Assembly: GCF_021917145.1 (NCBI RefSeq)
Contig: NC_061068.1
Span: 8,190,404 to 8,254,403, forward strand
Direction of reading: 5' to 3'
Source: Hypomesus transpacificus
Taxonomy: Eukaryota; Chordata; Actinopteri; Osmeriformes; Osmeridae
Length of the DNA stretch: 64,000 nt
The notes beneath the pieces are model-generated. The model did not search any database. It saw nothing but the letters and a program-made list of their open reading frames with translations, and was not told where the DNA came from. A program made the translations under genes and the position numbers. Shown piece by piece: positions 12,461 through 25,361 of the stretch (position 1 is its first letter; every line of letters begins with the position of its first letter).

Positions 12461-13415
12461 GAGAGGGGCAGCCGCTGTTTGTAATCTTGGAGAGGGTGTC
12501 ACAGGACGGGGCTGCCCTACTTCCACAGTCATGGTTGCTGGGGCCTTTCTCCGCACCTCTCGGTCTTATGCATGCAGGGATGTGGGTGGTCAGGGATTCA
12601 GCTGGTATTGAGAGTACTGTGAATTAAACGTGCTGCTGTGTAGTGCTCTGAAGTCTGAAGTGCTCTCTGAGATGTTACGCTTGGTTAAAGCGTTAAGTTT
12701 GAGCTGTGCTGTGCCTATACGTACCAGCTCTCACTTACCTGTATCTTCAGTGATTTTCAGGATAAGAGCATGCTGCACTGAAATTCATTGTATTCATGCT
12801 TTTAAATGTGAATTAGTGAGGATTTGCTGTGCATTCCTAATCACACTTAGGTTTAAAATACTGGGGTTTATTAATTAAGTACAGAATTTGAATACAAACA
12901 CTTGTGTGAATGATTTGAAGAACTTTCTTACAATGGCGTTATTGATTGTGTTTGTCTGCCATAGACTTAACAATGTAAACTAGGTAAATGACATAAAAAG
13001 ACAGTCTAAAGATGCTCTTTGTGACTGACCCCTCCCTTCTGTCTTTAGATTTGTCGTGCCGAGTCGCTGTTGTGTGGAAACATGGAAGACCTGCTGCTTT
13101 AGTGTGTGTATACGCTCAAGACAGTGACGCCTTCCTTTTGGCAAACACCTGGACCAATGCTCTGGCATTGCATACTGTGCATGGACCAATCAGAGTTGGG
13201 TAAACACCCAGTCTTGATGACAGCCGTGTGAATATTGGTCTCATGGGGTCACATTAAGGGGGGCTTTATTGTCATGAATCTGGTTGTTTTTTTTATTGAT
13301 GTCTGCAGCATTTTGTTTTTTATACTGCTCTCCAAAGACTTTACGTTCACTCTTGATTTCATGTCATCCTGGTGTCGCTCGAATATTAAATTTGAAATGT
13401 GAATTACTAAATAAA
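12461..13415 (+). other. rae1 3' untranslated region
   Basis: Non-coding sequence after the rae1 stop with no open frame of interest. A canonical AATAAA at 13410-13415 is a likely end of the transcript. Earlier AT-rich signals could give shorter forms. Confidence 0.5.
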
Positions 13416-15222
13416 CCTGCGCAGGACCCACTCCAGATTTTCCACATGTATTCTGTCTGGAGAAACATCTGTTGTTTGTCAGTATAACATGGCTTTTGCC
13501 ATTACATCATAAATATAAACAACAAAATAAAATACTTCAAATGTACATTATGGCCTATAAACAATGCTGCACTCTACTGCTACAAATCTTGATTTGTGAT
13601 ATCGCTCAGTGTCACCAAGTGACCACAAGGTGGAGTGTTTCATCTTTGAGTTTATCTCTGGAGTGATGGTAGGAAGTTCAGAAATCAGTCCATGATCAAA
13701 GCTGGGTAGTTTGATTCAGTTGAGTCTTTGTTTGGCACAATAGATGGAGATTGGGGATTTACCAGTAGGATATGAATTAGGGGTAGTGGGGATTACAAAG
13801 GCCATATGTGAGAAGATAACGGGTTATAAAAAGGTGTGAATGAAATAAATGTTTATTGTCATTAGAGTATCACTTAACTGTCATTTGGGCTTTGGGTACT
13901 TAGCAGTTGTGCTCCAAGGGATCTTGAGTGTGAATTAGAGTCCTTTGGTTCTTTTTAACGAGATTTTGAACTTCATACGTTCTTGGGATACCAGGGTTCC
14001 AGTTCACATAGGACAGACCCATGTTCAATATCCTTTCCAAAATCCATTGCATTTTGGCAACTGAAGCTGCCATAGTGTTACATTGTATTTTAAGCCCAAG
14101 TATTGTTTTGTACCAGGACTGGAGACAATCAAGGTCTTATGAATTCATAGCAACTGTACGGTCCCAGTCCGTGGGCAGCACTCAGTTACAAGCCATGGCA
14201 TGCCCTCTCTGACCAACTTTTGGTTACGCGGCCCAACAATGAAGCAATCAATTACTTTACAGGAGACCTTGAAAGAAAACCGAAGAACAAGACCGTTAAC
14301 ACAAAAGCGAGTGCGTTATCTTGTTTGCTATCAGTCATCAGCCAAACATTAAGTTTTAAAGGCGGTCAAAAACGGCGGGCCTTCCATCAATATTTTACAA
14401 ATTGATTACCAATGAAAATGTCTATAGCCTAATATGACACCACTTAAATGTGAGTTAACTATGTAGGCCTATGCACTTAAATTATAATATCGTAAAGGCT
14501 AGCCTAATACTAGTATGATGGTGGTATGTCGTTTTCCAGTTTACAATAATGGGCTTGGATCATGTCGTAAACCCGTTTACAAGCGCTTCAATGCCAAGCC
14601 ATAGATAGTTGCATACAATTAATCAGTTCAAAACATTTGATTCCGTTAATCAAACAAACAGGATTCGATGTTTAATAGGTTTTATAGGCTATTGTTTTAA
14701 AGTTAACATAGTGTATTATAGTTATATATATAACAAAGTAACAGGGGTGATGCGCAAGGCGCGCTTCTTGGATAAATCGTGGTTTCCCTTTTCTTTGTGT
14801 AGTTAAAGACAAACACAGGCAGGTGCAAAAGGTAGGCTTTGCGTGAGGGCGGGTGAATAGGAGGGACTAAAGTTGTCGTTCGGATTCTTTGCCGATAGGA
14901 CGGTTATGTAGAGTGGGCGCGGTTACGAACAGTGAAGATAAAGCTCTGTCGGAGTTTGACCTGTAGTGACTGAAAACTGGAACCAGTAGGAAACCAAGAC
15001 CAGAGCTGGGTCTGAGATCGTAGCTTACAGTGTAGGAAATTATCACGCATGCCAACCGGCCGAAGGACGAAAGTATACACCTGTAATTGGGAAGGAACGG
15101 ACCACAATAACTTTTTTTATGAAGCCAGATATTGTGCTGGACTGTTTTCTGCTGTATAAAACATTAGACTAATTGGTTAACCTACATTTTCTTTATTTAT
15201 TAGTGTTTTTTACGGCCTATCA
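13416..15222. other. Spacer and rbm38 5' region
   Basis: Intergenic sequence between rae1 and rbm38. A CTCF-like block (CCACAAGGTGGAG) is near 13622. GC-richer sequence at about 14,750-15,060 (GGGCGGG near 14,848, gtgggcgcgg near 14,913) is the likely rbm38 promoter and 5' UTR. I see no further gene. Confidence 0.4.
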
Positions 15223-18200
15223 ATGCTCTTGCATCAGTTCATGAACGGAGCCTTAGAAGTGATGCATCCTACAGCAATACAAAAAGACACTACTTTCACC
15301 AAGATTTTTGTTGGTGGGTTGCCTTACCACACAAACGATGCCTCCTTAAGAAAATATTTTGAAGCCTTCGGAGAGATCGATGAGGCTGTTGTGATAACGG
15401 ACAGACAGACTGGGAAGTCTAGAGGATACGGCTTTGTAAGTACCATTGCTCTGTCAGGCACTACACCAGCATTGGCACGTGCTACTGTTCAATGCGTGAC
15501 CAACTGGCTTTTAATTATGGTGCCATTTGATAATGTCACGGGATCAGCACGGTAGGCTTATAGGTTTGTTTCTCGAAGTAATGCTGAAGTGCTTAATGAC
15601 TGGAGTTGATATTATAAAATGACGTATTTAATCATTGCACAGTGCAGCTTAACGAGTAGCCAATGCTGAACACAAATACATATATTTTTGCATTGCTTCC
15701 TTATTTGGCTTTATGAGGATCACATGATTTGATGGATAAGAAGATTATATCTTAACATATGTCTCTAATATCCTTCATCCCTCTAAACAACTCTCCAGAA
15801 GTCGCCAATATTACCGACATGACACACCAAGCAATGCTTGACAGTCAACCGTTGAGCGCTGTAACTACGCGCCGAAGTGAGATGCTGTATGTAGCACTCG
15901 CTTACTTTTATGGCGACCTGCTTTCCCCTCTATAAAAGCGTTCAGTGTTGGTCCTATATCAAATGGAATGTAAAACTGCGATTAGGAGCGGCAGAGGTCT
16001 GTTTACGGTTTGATGTACCTCACTGCGAGTAAGTCATTAAGACATCAACTTCAGTCACATCCCGCAAATGTGAGTTATCAAACGCTCTGGTCACCCAGAA
16101 CACCATTTTCTTTTGCATTTTTCATTGCAAAATGAGTAGCCTAACTTTTGAATTTAGTTTAATGATTGATTTGAATGTGCAAGGAGGACTTGGGCAAAGA
16201 GAGTATGACCATAGTTGGGCACTAACCTGGTCCTGTCCCTATGCTGGATACTCTGTTCGACCTCCATTCACATTAGGTGTCTGGGTATCTTCCCATTGAG
16301 AGCTGGAAGAGGATCAAAGAAACTGAATAATCTATAAGGTGGGCAAATATACATCCGGAAGATACAATGAACGGGAAAAGTAGACATTTTATTTTTAAGA
16401 GTTCTGGAGACTCATCGTGGATGTAGACCAAAGATGGAATGGAAAGTTGCGTGTACTTCTGGGTGGGTGACTGGGCTCAGTCTGTTTACTTTTAACAAAA
16501 TGTAGGGCCGTAACACTGGCAAACAATGACACTCAGCGTTTACACATTAGCAACCGCCAAATCCCTTGTGGATGTGTCTGCTGAGTGCCTCTGGTGTTTC
16601 AGGTCTGACCGGCTCAGGAGTATGTGGGAGCTCCATGCTTGTAAAGATGTGCCTCAGCACATCACACGCTGGGAAAAGCAAAAAAGCAGCCGGTGGCATT
16701 TTTTTTATTTCCTCCCCCCCTGGTAACGGACAAGGCCAACTTGATAATCCTGTTGCTCGCTGCTTCAGACAGACCCAGAGGGAGGGGGAGGAAGTGGGGA
16801 TGCTCCACTGCCAGGCTTAGCCTACCTTTTATACACACTCCAGAGGTGGATTAGTAGATCCCCCCCTTCAGCAGAGTTCCAGTGTAAACACAGCCTTGTT
16901 CCTCTTTGTGTTCACAACACAAGCCCTGGAGTAGGCTCAGGACTGGCGAGGAGCAACCCACTCCACAGTTAAGATCTACATTTACAATCGAATTATCTGA
17001 AACCTCCTGAGTCGGCAGAAGAGAACCGTCAAACCAGACTGGGATGTCTAATTCTTTTGGAAGGAGGGGGGAGGTGAGGGGTTTGGCAGATGAAACAATC
17101 TCCTTAAATATCTGTTGGCCAATTGGATAAGCCCTTCTTATTTGTCCCAGATCCATATTTCAGCAGGCCTGGGTGGCAGGCTGTGCTGCTGTCAGTGGGG
17201 GTGGGGGTGGGGGGGGGGTTGGCCTAGTGTTACGGGTAGTTTCTGAGCACACATTGTGCTTTGTGTGCAGTTTCCTCTTCTGTTAAGAAAGAGGAATCTA
17301 AACAGTGGAAGCTCAGCAGAGAGGACTTTTATGACGGCTGGCGGGGTGGAAGGGGGTGGGGGAGTCGTTTTATCATTCAGTGCTTTTGCTTTTCGTTGGA
17401 GGGCTGAAGTGACCGTAACCACAACAGGGGTGCTGTATTGTGAGAAACGTGTCTGGGTGAAGCCTTTTGGAACACAAGGGGAAGTGGGGTCGACCTTTTG
17501 GGATTCACGCTGTCCTTTGCACTTCAATCCCCTGTCTTAATCAGGTGACCATGACTGACCGGGGGGCAGCAGAGAGGGCGTGTAAAGACCCGAACCCCAT
17601 CATCGACGGGCGGAAGGCCAACGTCAACCTGGCATACCTGGGTGCCAAGCCACGCAGCATGCAGACAGGTGAGCCTGACAGGGGTGAGCGCTGCCGACCG
17701 ACCTCCACACCACACTCTGCAAACACTCCACAGCACTCACATGGCCAGTGCACACTCGCATACAGTCACACGCGTTTCCATCTGAACGAAGCAAGCGTTC
17801 CAACTATCTACCGTGCATTTGCCTATGCTGATATTAGCATGCTGTTTGAGACAAGCCCCGTCTCTATGCACTTTGCTTGGTCTCTTTCTGTCGTCTGTGT
17901 ATTGTTCTCTATTCCTCCTCTGTAAATGCAAATGGGAGTTTGACCGTGGCTGTGTGTCTGTCTTCCAGGCATATCTATTGGCGTGCAGTCCATTCACCCT
18001 GCACTCATCCAGAGGCAGTATGGGTAAGTGAGTAGGACTGAGCACTCCCTCTTCATCATAAGTTTACTATCTCATAAAAACCAGACAACAGTGCTGCTCT
18101 TCTCTCGTTTTGTCTGTCTGTCCCCTGCCTGCATGAAGCTCTCAGTAGTTCTGTTGGCGTTGCTCGTCTCTTATGTATTTGGTTAATAGTTATCAAATAT

Positions 18201-21200
18201 AGGTTAGGTATATATGTTGCTGGTGCATGTCCCAGTCGTGGGGCCTGGTGTTCCCCTGGTTGACTGGTTTCTCGGTAGGCCCTGCAGGGTCTGGTGTTGT
18301 AGAAACAACCTTGAGGGAGCCCGGCCTATGACCATGTCCAGGACACATGCACCAGTGGGCAGCTAATGACCATGTGGCTGTCAGAGGATTAACAGCCCTG
18401 GCCCCCCTGCTGCTGTGTGTCACCATCAGCCCCTCTCATATGAACGCTCACTATGGACAGCCAATGAGCATTCATCGCTTACACTGAAGAGTCATATTTC
18501 TGTTAATGTAAGTAAGGTTAAAACGTAGTCATCCATACCCACCTACAGAGCCCGTGTCTTTGTCGCATGTCAATCAGGGGCATGTATGAGCACGTTCAGG
18601 GAGTTTGGGGGAGGGGGGTCTTAGAAAGTCCCTTGATGTCCAAGTGCTTGTTGCCATAGGAACGGGGAGGAGCTCCCAGTGGTGGAAGCATGCTGCTCGG
18701 TGCCATGTGCCTGACAGGTGGTGGCTCTTATTACAACCTTCTACACCCCCTTAATCTCCCATGACAGCACCCCTAGAGAGCACCCGCACCTGTCTGCTTG
18801 GCTCCCAGCTCTCTCTATAGGCAGTTGACAGACACAGGCTGTTTGGAGATTTCGAGCACACAAGTGGCCTTTCAGCTCGTCTCCCGCCCCGAACCCTTGA
18901 ACAACATGTGGTGGGGAGGACTTCTCGACTCCACCATGTGAAGTGGGCTTGTTGGGAGGGAGCATGTGCTGGACATTGTACCTCCCGTGTGGACTGGACA
19001 GCAGCTCGTCCTTGTGTGCCAGCGCTACTCTGGTCAGCAGATACTGTGGGCTGGGAGGGGCAGGCAGGGTCAGGGAGACCAGGGACACCGTTGAAGGGCA
19101 CAGCCGGTTTGGAAGGGTGGTAGTGGCCAGAGACTTTTTCTTTTGTCTGTCTTGGCTTCTGTCTTCATATGCCGTCTACCCTCGACTCCCATCCGTTTTC
19201 TCCGGAACCCCCTTTTGTAGCAGCTCTCTTGTTCTTTACCGTCTTTCCGCCCGTACGTCCCCGCAAACGAAGGAAGCAGCGCTTAACGTCTCTCCCAGAA
19301 AAACACCAGTCCTACTGTGTGGTGGAGCGATTAGACACAGACACTGAAAATTGACACCTCTGTGAGACTGGGGGTGCGTCGGGGGGAGGGGGGTTACAGT
19401 GGGGAAAAGGTGTAAGGAAAGGGGGGGGGAGGGGATATGGAGTAGGGTGAATTGTGTCTCTGAAGATCTTTGCCTAATGAGGCAGTATTCTCTGTGGGTG
19501 ACACCTTCATGGGTGTCAAACAGAAGCTGTTTTTCTGTCCTTCCACTCTCTTGAGATGGCCTCTTGTTTATCTTTATGTTTATGTTTATCTTTATCTTTA
19601 CCTGACCGAACGAGAAGGCCATTTGAACTAGCTTTAAGAAGCTATTTGAGTGTAGGCAGGGACTACTTGACACGGTATCATAATTTTGTATACGCTGTAT
19701 TTGTCAGCTGAAGCTGTGATGCTGAGAGGATTTGTGTGCTGATGTCAGTGGCTCTGCCACTCTGACTTCTCTGCCATCCCCAGAGTGGCACATGTCACAT
19801 ACACCCGCTAGCCGTCAGCACAAACCAGCTGACCCCTTGTCCTCCCCCCGCTGGCCCACAATGCTCCCTTTCGCCCTCTGATGTCATGGGGTCTCTGGAG
19901 CCTGGGGAGCACACTGCTCTTCCTCACCTCCCTGCTTTCCTCTTTCACTATTCACCCTCTGACTTCTGTGTGTGGTGTCATCTTTATTAATCCTGTGAAG
20001 GGAATTGTGAAAAGGATAACTTTCTCATTGAAAAAGTAATAATGGCAGTCCACCACCTAATGTTTTCCAAAGGTCAACCCATGTTCTGTCAGCTCATCAA
20101 AGCTAGGGTCAGAGCAAAGGGTTACACACACTTTAGAGGTTACAGAGGGGAAGTGTGTGTGTGTGTGTGAGACTGCAGCCATTCTCAAGAGAATGTCTAC
20201 AGTGTAGACTCTACACAAATACTGAACTTATTTGTGAATAGTTTCATTCCATTTTGTAGCAGTGTTCAGCTGTGAGTGTTTGACCTGTATGATGCTGTGT
20301 ATATAGTGTAAATCAACTGTAGCCCAGTTTACAGTCAGTTCATATCCCCCCCCCCCCTAGCACAGCTCCCACCAATGTATTTGTTCATGTTTGTTTATTT
20401 TCTGTGGGAAGGATTTATGTCTGTTTTTTGATGTATCATCCACACCATTTTAGCCACCTCATTGTTTAACCACCACTATCCTATCAAACCCACTCATGGT
20501 TGCTCTGTGCTCCCAGCTGACCAGTGTGCCTGCAGGGGAGCGAAGATACCCAAGGTGCAGGACTCGTTGAGGCCTAATATGGAGGCTCCAGGAGGTTGCA
20601 GCATGTGACTGCCCCCACTCCCCACCCCACTCAAAGGTGCCAGTGATGGCTTGAGAGTGCAGTGCAGTGTGTTGTGATGGATTGGAGTGCCTTTATCTTC
20701 CTCTGTGTTGCGTGTGTGTGATATGACATTGGAAAGGTTATGCTGATTAAAGAGTAACTCTTCCATATATGGCATGGTTTGAGGTGTGCAGTGGTGACTT
20801 TCGTTGCTGATTGAAGTCCAGGGATAGAGGGGGGTTTTAGTACGTGTGTGTGTGTCCTCCTGTCTACCGTGTCCCTGCATGCTCCCATTTGCGCTGTTGA
20901 AGTGACGGCTGTCTCTCAATACTCCTAACGTCTCCTTCCTCCTTAACTCCTCCTGACTGTTTCGAGGGGAGGACATGGTTAAAACCTCCCCTGTCCTCTC
21001 ACCTCGCGTGGTCACTAAAGGAGGAGGGAGACGAGAGAGCTGTTTATTCGTGTCGAGACGCGGTCAAGGAGCGAGTTGAGGTGTGCTGCGACTCTGCTCC
21101 CCTGTTGTCGTCCCCATACCTCCTGTCTATACAGCAGGGCTGAAGAGTCTATTCTTTTTCTCTCCCTGTGTGGAGTCTGCAGTGAGTGGAGCGCCCTTTC

Positions 21201-22387
21201 CTTCTCCTCTGTGTGTGTTCCTCCAGTTGAGTGATGTCAGTTTGTACCCCCAGAACTGCGCACAGTCTGCAGTTGGACACTTGTACTGTAGCCAGCCATC
21301 AACCCTCACCCTGCGACCTATTCTATGGAGCAAGACCCCAGGAGAGAGAATCTTCATAAAAATAGCTCCCTATCCCCCCTCTCTCTGTCCGTCTGCCCTA
21401 TTCTCCAGTCTGGGACTACATCCAGAGAGAGAAGAGAATTCCCCAGAGCCCTCAGCTCGAATCATTCATCAGTGTGTGTGATGCCCAGTTGTCCTATCTG
21501 CTCCGACGCATCTCCTTTTTACCAGCTACCCTCCTTCACATCATTTCTGTGCAATGTTCTTCACACGTTCAACAGGAATAACGCACACAAGTCTACTACT
21601 TTGTTACTTCCCGTTTGTCTGTGTGTGTGTGTGTGTGGGAGGGGGGGGGGGGTTCCTCAGCGAGTGAGGAGCAGCAGCTGTTAAAACACTCGCTGGTGTC
21701 TGAACTTGAAAACCTGCCAGTAACGGCTGTCTCTCTCTCTCGCTCCTTCTGTCCTCCCCCTCTCCACGTCCGCTCAGGGGGCCTACCTAACAGGTTTTGT
21801 AGGTTCTCTTAACTGTCGGGAGGTTAAGTTCCCTCCCAACCTCCTTACCTCTCTGCCTTGTCGTCACATTAGCAGTGGGTGGTATGGTGTCTGGCTAAGC
21901 TCTCACCCATTCCCAGGGTGGTCAGCAGACTGGACTAAGCTTTTATACTCTCGACAAGCCAGCTCTTTGACAATGTAAATGATAGAATCCAGGCCCTGGA
22001 GGACTTTGTGTCCTTCTGCTGCATGTCCATTCTAACCCGGCTCCTCTACTGTGTGTGTGCAGGTTGGCCCAGCAGTACATGTACCCACAGGCCTTCGTCC
22101 AGCCCAGCCTGGTGATGCCCTCTCAGGTGTCCTCCTCTGTCAGCTCACCCTACCTGGACTACAGTGCTGCCTACGCCCAGTATGCCTCATCCGCCTTCGA
22201 CCAGTACCCCTACGCCGCCTCCCCAGGCTTCCTGGGCTACGGCTACGCCCCCAGCCCCTCCGCTGGGCCTGCCGCAGCCTCTGTCCCCGCCGCCGTCCAC
22301 CAGACCCTCCCTACGGCCGCAGGCCCCGCCCCGGCCTTCCTGCAGTACGCCCCACAGCCGCACGTCCAGCCAGACCGTATGCAGTGA
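15223..22387 (+). CDS. rbm38: RNA-binding protein 38 (RRM family, RNPC1), 4 exons
   Basis: Single-RRM protein that in vertebrates binds AU/U-rich and GU-rich mRNA sites and controls stability, translation and splicing; in mammals it is a p53 target. Coding exons: 15223-15435, 17545-17668, 17969-18023, 22063-22387, in phase, 717 nt, 238 aa (human 239). The RRM is at residues ~22-100: RNP2 is IFVGGL and RNP1 is KSRGYGFV, with SRGYGF|V split by intron 1. Signature blocks [21 protein letters not shown]-like and [13 protein letters not shown] follow. The tail is rich in Ala/Tyr/Pro and ends QPDRMQ as in RBM38 and RBM24. Position next to rae1 and bmp7 picks RBM38 over RBM24. The conserved vertebrate M-A-D after GFVT reads M-T-D here. 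Internal Mets at codons 7 and 14 are alternative starts. Introns 1 and 3 are long (2.1 and 4.0 kb). Confidence 0.93.
19566..19602. repeat. TTTATC/TTTATG hexanucleotide repeat
   Basis: About six copies of TTTATS inside rbm38 intron 3. Short and imperfect. Confidence 0.7.
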
Positions 22388-23710
22388 GGAAGGGGGAGGA
22401 GGGGGGATGGGAGGCCAAGCCTCGTGTCTGGAGACGCACCCTCCTGGCTGACCCTGCTACTGTCAGGGGTTTCAGGGAAGGGCAGGACTATTGCACTGTA
22501 CCATCAGGATGAGCCCCTTCTTCGATGATGGAAGGTGGGGGTGGGGAGGGGGGGGGGGGGGGTCAGGGATTAGGGACTGTGGGGCCAGGGTGTTAAGCTA
22601 TTTAAGGGCCACCTGAAGCAGACACATTCATTTTATGAGGATTTATCATTATTATTATTGTCTATCTATATTGTATTAATGTTCCTGTCCGTGTTTTATG
22701 TATTCAATGTTATTTTGTTGTTCAATCAACAATGTCTATGGTACATAGTTGTTTTTGGAGAGGCTTACCTCGGACACTGCTGCTTTGAGACAGTGGGCTG
22801 GGCTTGGGCTTAGAGCAGGGCAGGCTGGGGGCCGTGGCCCTGGGCTGGCCCTGTGAGCACACTTGTCCAGTGTTAATGGCCCAAACAAAGGAACAAGGAT
22901 TAGTCACTGTTGATCAAGGACAAAATGGACAGGCTTCAGGTCCCTCACCTGAAAATGTGACTTCAGGACTACGTTTTTCTTATTTTCTATTAAAGAGGCC
23001 TTAATAGAACTCCCTTGATGTATCTTCTAAGTTTATACAAAAGCTCCTTTAACCCTCACTCACACACTGGGAGAGGCCCCTGTCGTAGGTATATGGCCAG
23101 ATGCTTCCTATTTATACTCTAGTCTAGTCCAGTCTGTACACTCACTTTGTTGTTGATTTACTGTGTTGATGGATGTAGATAATCATATGCAGTAGGTGGG
23201 AGGAGGCCAAGAGCATTTGGTATTGATGTGGATGGTATCTGACACTGAGATCCAATACCAGTGTGTTTCTTCTTTGTCTAACTGTTGATCTAAGATGATT
23301 GTCCAAAATGTTGCTTTGTCTAAAGGACATTCATGTACAGCATTTTGAAATGTTTCAGTTATTGATACATTCACAATGTTTATGTTTAGGTATTTATAGG
23401 ATAATGTAAGTAAAAAGTTTTGGGTTACAATTACAGTATGTCTAGTTGCAGCACTGAGATCCTCTAACTTGCAGAGGCATACAATATGTGCAGACTCATG
23501 GGTATTGTTTCTGGGTCATTTCATGGTCACACTTTGTTTTGAGATCAATGTAGGAACCAACTGATCTGCCTGTATGCACAACTAGATGCTCTTTTGTAGG
23601 CCCTAGTATCACTGGCTGCTGGCATGAACAGAAAAGCTCTATAGACTGTTTTAAGTACAATGTCAAGTCCCTTCAAGGAAGCCATACCAAAAAAAAAAAT
23701 ACAAAATAAA
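22388..23710 (+). other. rbm38 3' untranslated region
   Basis: About 1.3 kb after the stop. It has a G-rich part (22,535-22,562, ending in a G15 run), then AU-rich sequence with TTATTATTATT near 22,650. There is an ATTAAA at about 22,989 and an AATAAA at 23705-23710 after an A10 run. The last signal is the best candidate for the end of the long transcript. Confidence 0.55.
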
Positions 23711-25347
23711 GAATTTCTATTAAAATTGGCACATGAATTTTCTTCTTGTAATGTTGAGTATATCACTACTTTGCCTTGTCTATTAGTTGTAGATTATTTC
23801 TATTGACGTAGCATCCAGTCATGAGCAGTCACAGGGGTGAGAAGGTTCAGTTGAGACCTTACGTCTGTATGTGACACGGTCGTTATCACGGTGTGTTGTT
23901 GGCTTTGGTGGGGGTCTAGGGCGAGAGGCCCACATGTTATCAGCCCATAGCACTACCTCCTGCCGGGGCACGGGGTGTTCCTTGATCCCACCCCACACAC
24001 ACTGTTGCCGGGGAGACTTCTTTTTATTACATATCAAGACACAACTGATAAGCAAAACGGCTAGCTTAGTTCCTGCTTGAAACTCCTCCTCTACTCTCAA
24101 ACAAGAGAGTTTGTTAGGCCACATGGTTTTAGGGAACATGGACTCTGGTTCAAAATAGCTCTGACATGCATTTCATGACCAAGTCGGGTACAATCTGTAG
24201 AAGCGAGTGTGTATCTTTACAGCAATGAGGAATGACAGATGGTTTTGTTACAGTGTGTTAGATAATTGGACAGTAATGGAGTCTTGCTTTGTTTAAGTAA
24301 GCATTGTCCATTAATGGAATCAATTTCTCCGACTTGCAATTATATTGTTAAATCTTGTCATATGTGTTTATAAGCAGTGTACAGTGAGGGAACACGTGTC
24401 CTCTGCTCTGTGCCTGCTTTGTGTTAAAGCAGGATAGTTGCAGCTTTGTTAGTGTTTGGCTGTTCCTGTGGTTCTTCTCTCTCTCCATCATCTAACTTTT
24501 TTATTGTTTGTCCTTCTCCATCTCAGGCCTCTCATCTCTCAATGGCTCTCTCCTCTTCCATCCCCATCTTCATTTAATCGTTGGTTCATGTTTGTTCTGT
24601 GTTGTTTTCTCACTCCCTTGTTTTTCATTCTCCCTACTCTCCCTTTTCCCTCCCTCCTCCCTCCTTCCCTTCCTCCCTCTTTTCTCCTCCCTCCCTCCTC
24701 CCTATCTCCTTCCTTCTCACTGAATCATGAGAGGGGAGAAACAGAGCAGTGTCAGCTTGATGAACGAGGTCATACAGGCCTAGCGGAGCATGTTCTGCTG
24801 AGTCACCATTAGGCCTCTTGTTCTCACACACATAACACACACAGAGACGCACGCGCACGCACGCACGCACAGCACAGGCCCAGACTGGTCTGCTCAGTCA
24901 AATCTAACTGCCCACATGGTGCTCACAGTCATGCTCCTCTCTGACGTCGAGGGATTCCTCAGAACTGTCATGTAACTGTCCCATCTTAACAGCCCTCAGC
25001 TCAACCTGAATCACAGGCCAAACTGATGGTCACTTCACACAGCTACTCCACTTCCCCCCACTAAAAGACATTTCTAATCCTGGGTAAGTTTTGTGTTTGT
25101 GGATCCCAGTCCTTCAAACCCAGTGTGCCCGTCTGCCGTGCCTCTGGCTCTGAAGTGGACCGGTCAGGAGCTGGACAACATCATGTGAGATAGGGTCCTA
25201 GATCCAGTCTATATTTACCCATACTCAGAGAGACTGCCAGCCCCACACTCCTGTCTCAGGCTCTATCAGGGCAATTTCCCGCGCCGGCCTACAGCGATAA
25301 CATGGACAGGTCTGGAATGGGGGAAGGTGTTAGGAACTGTGGGGGTA

Positions 25348-25361
25348 GGGGGGGGGGGGGG
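25348..25361. repeat. G14 homopolymer in G-rich stretch
   Basis: Run of 14 G preceded by GTGGGGGTA and followed by TGGAGG. Low complexity, possible quadruplex. Confidence 0.8.
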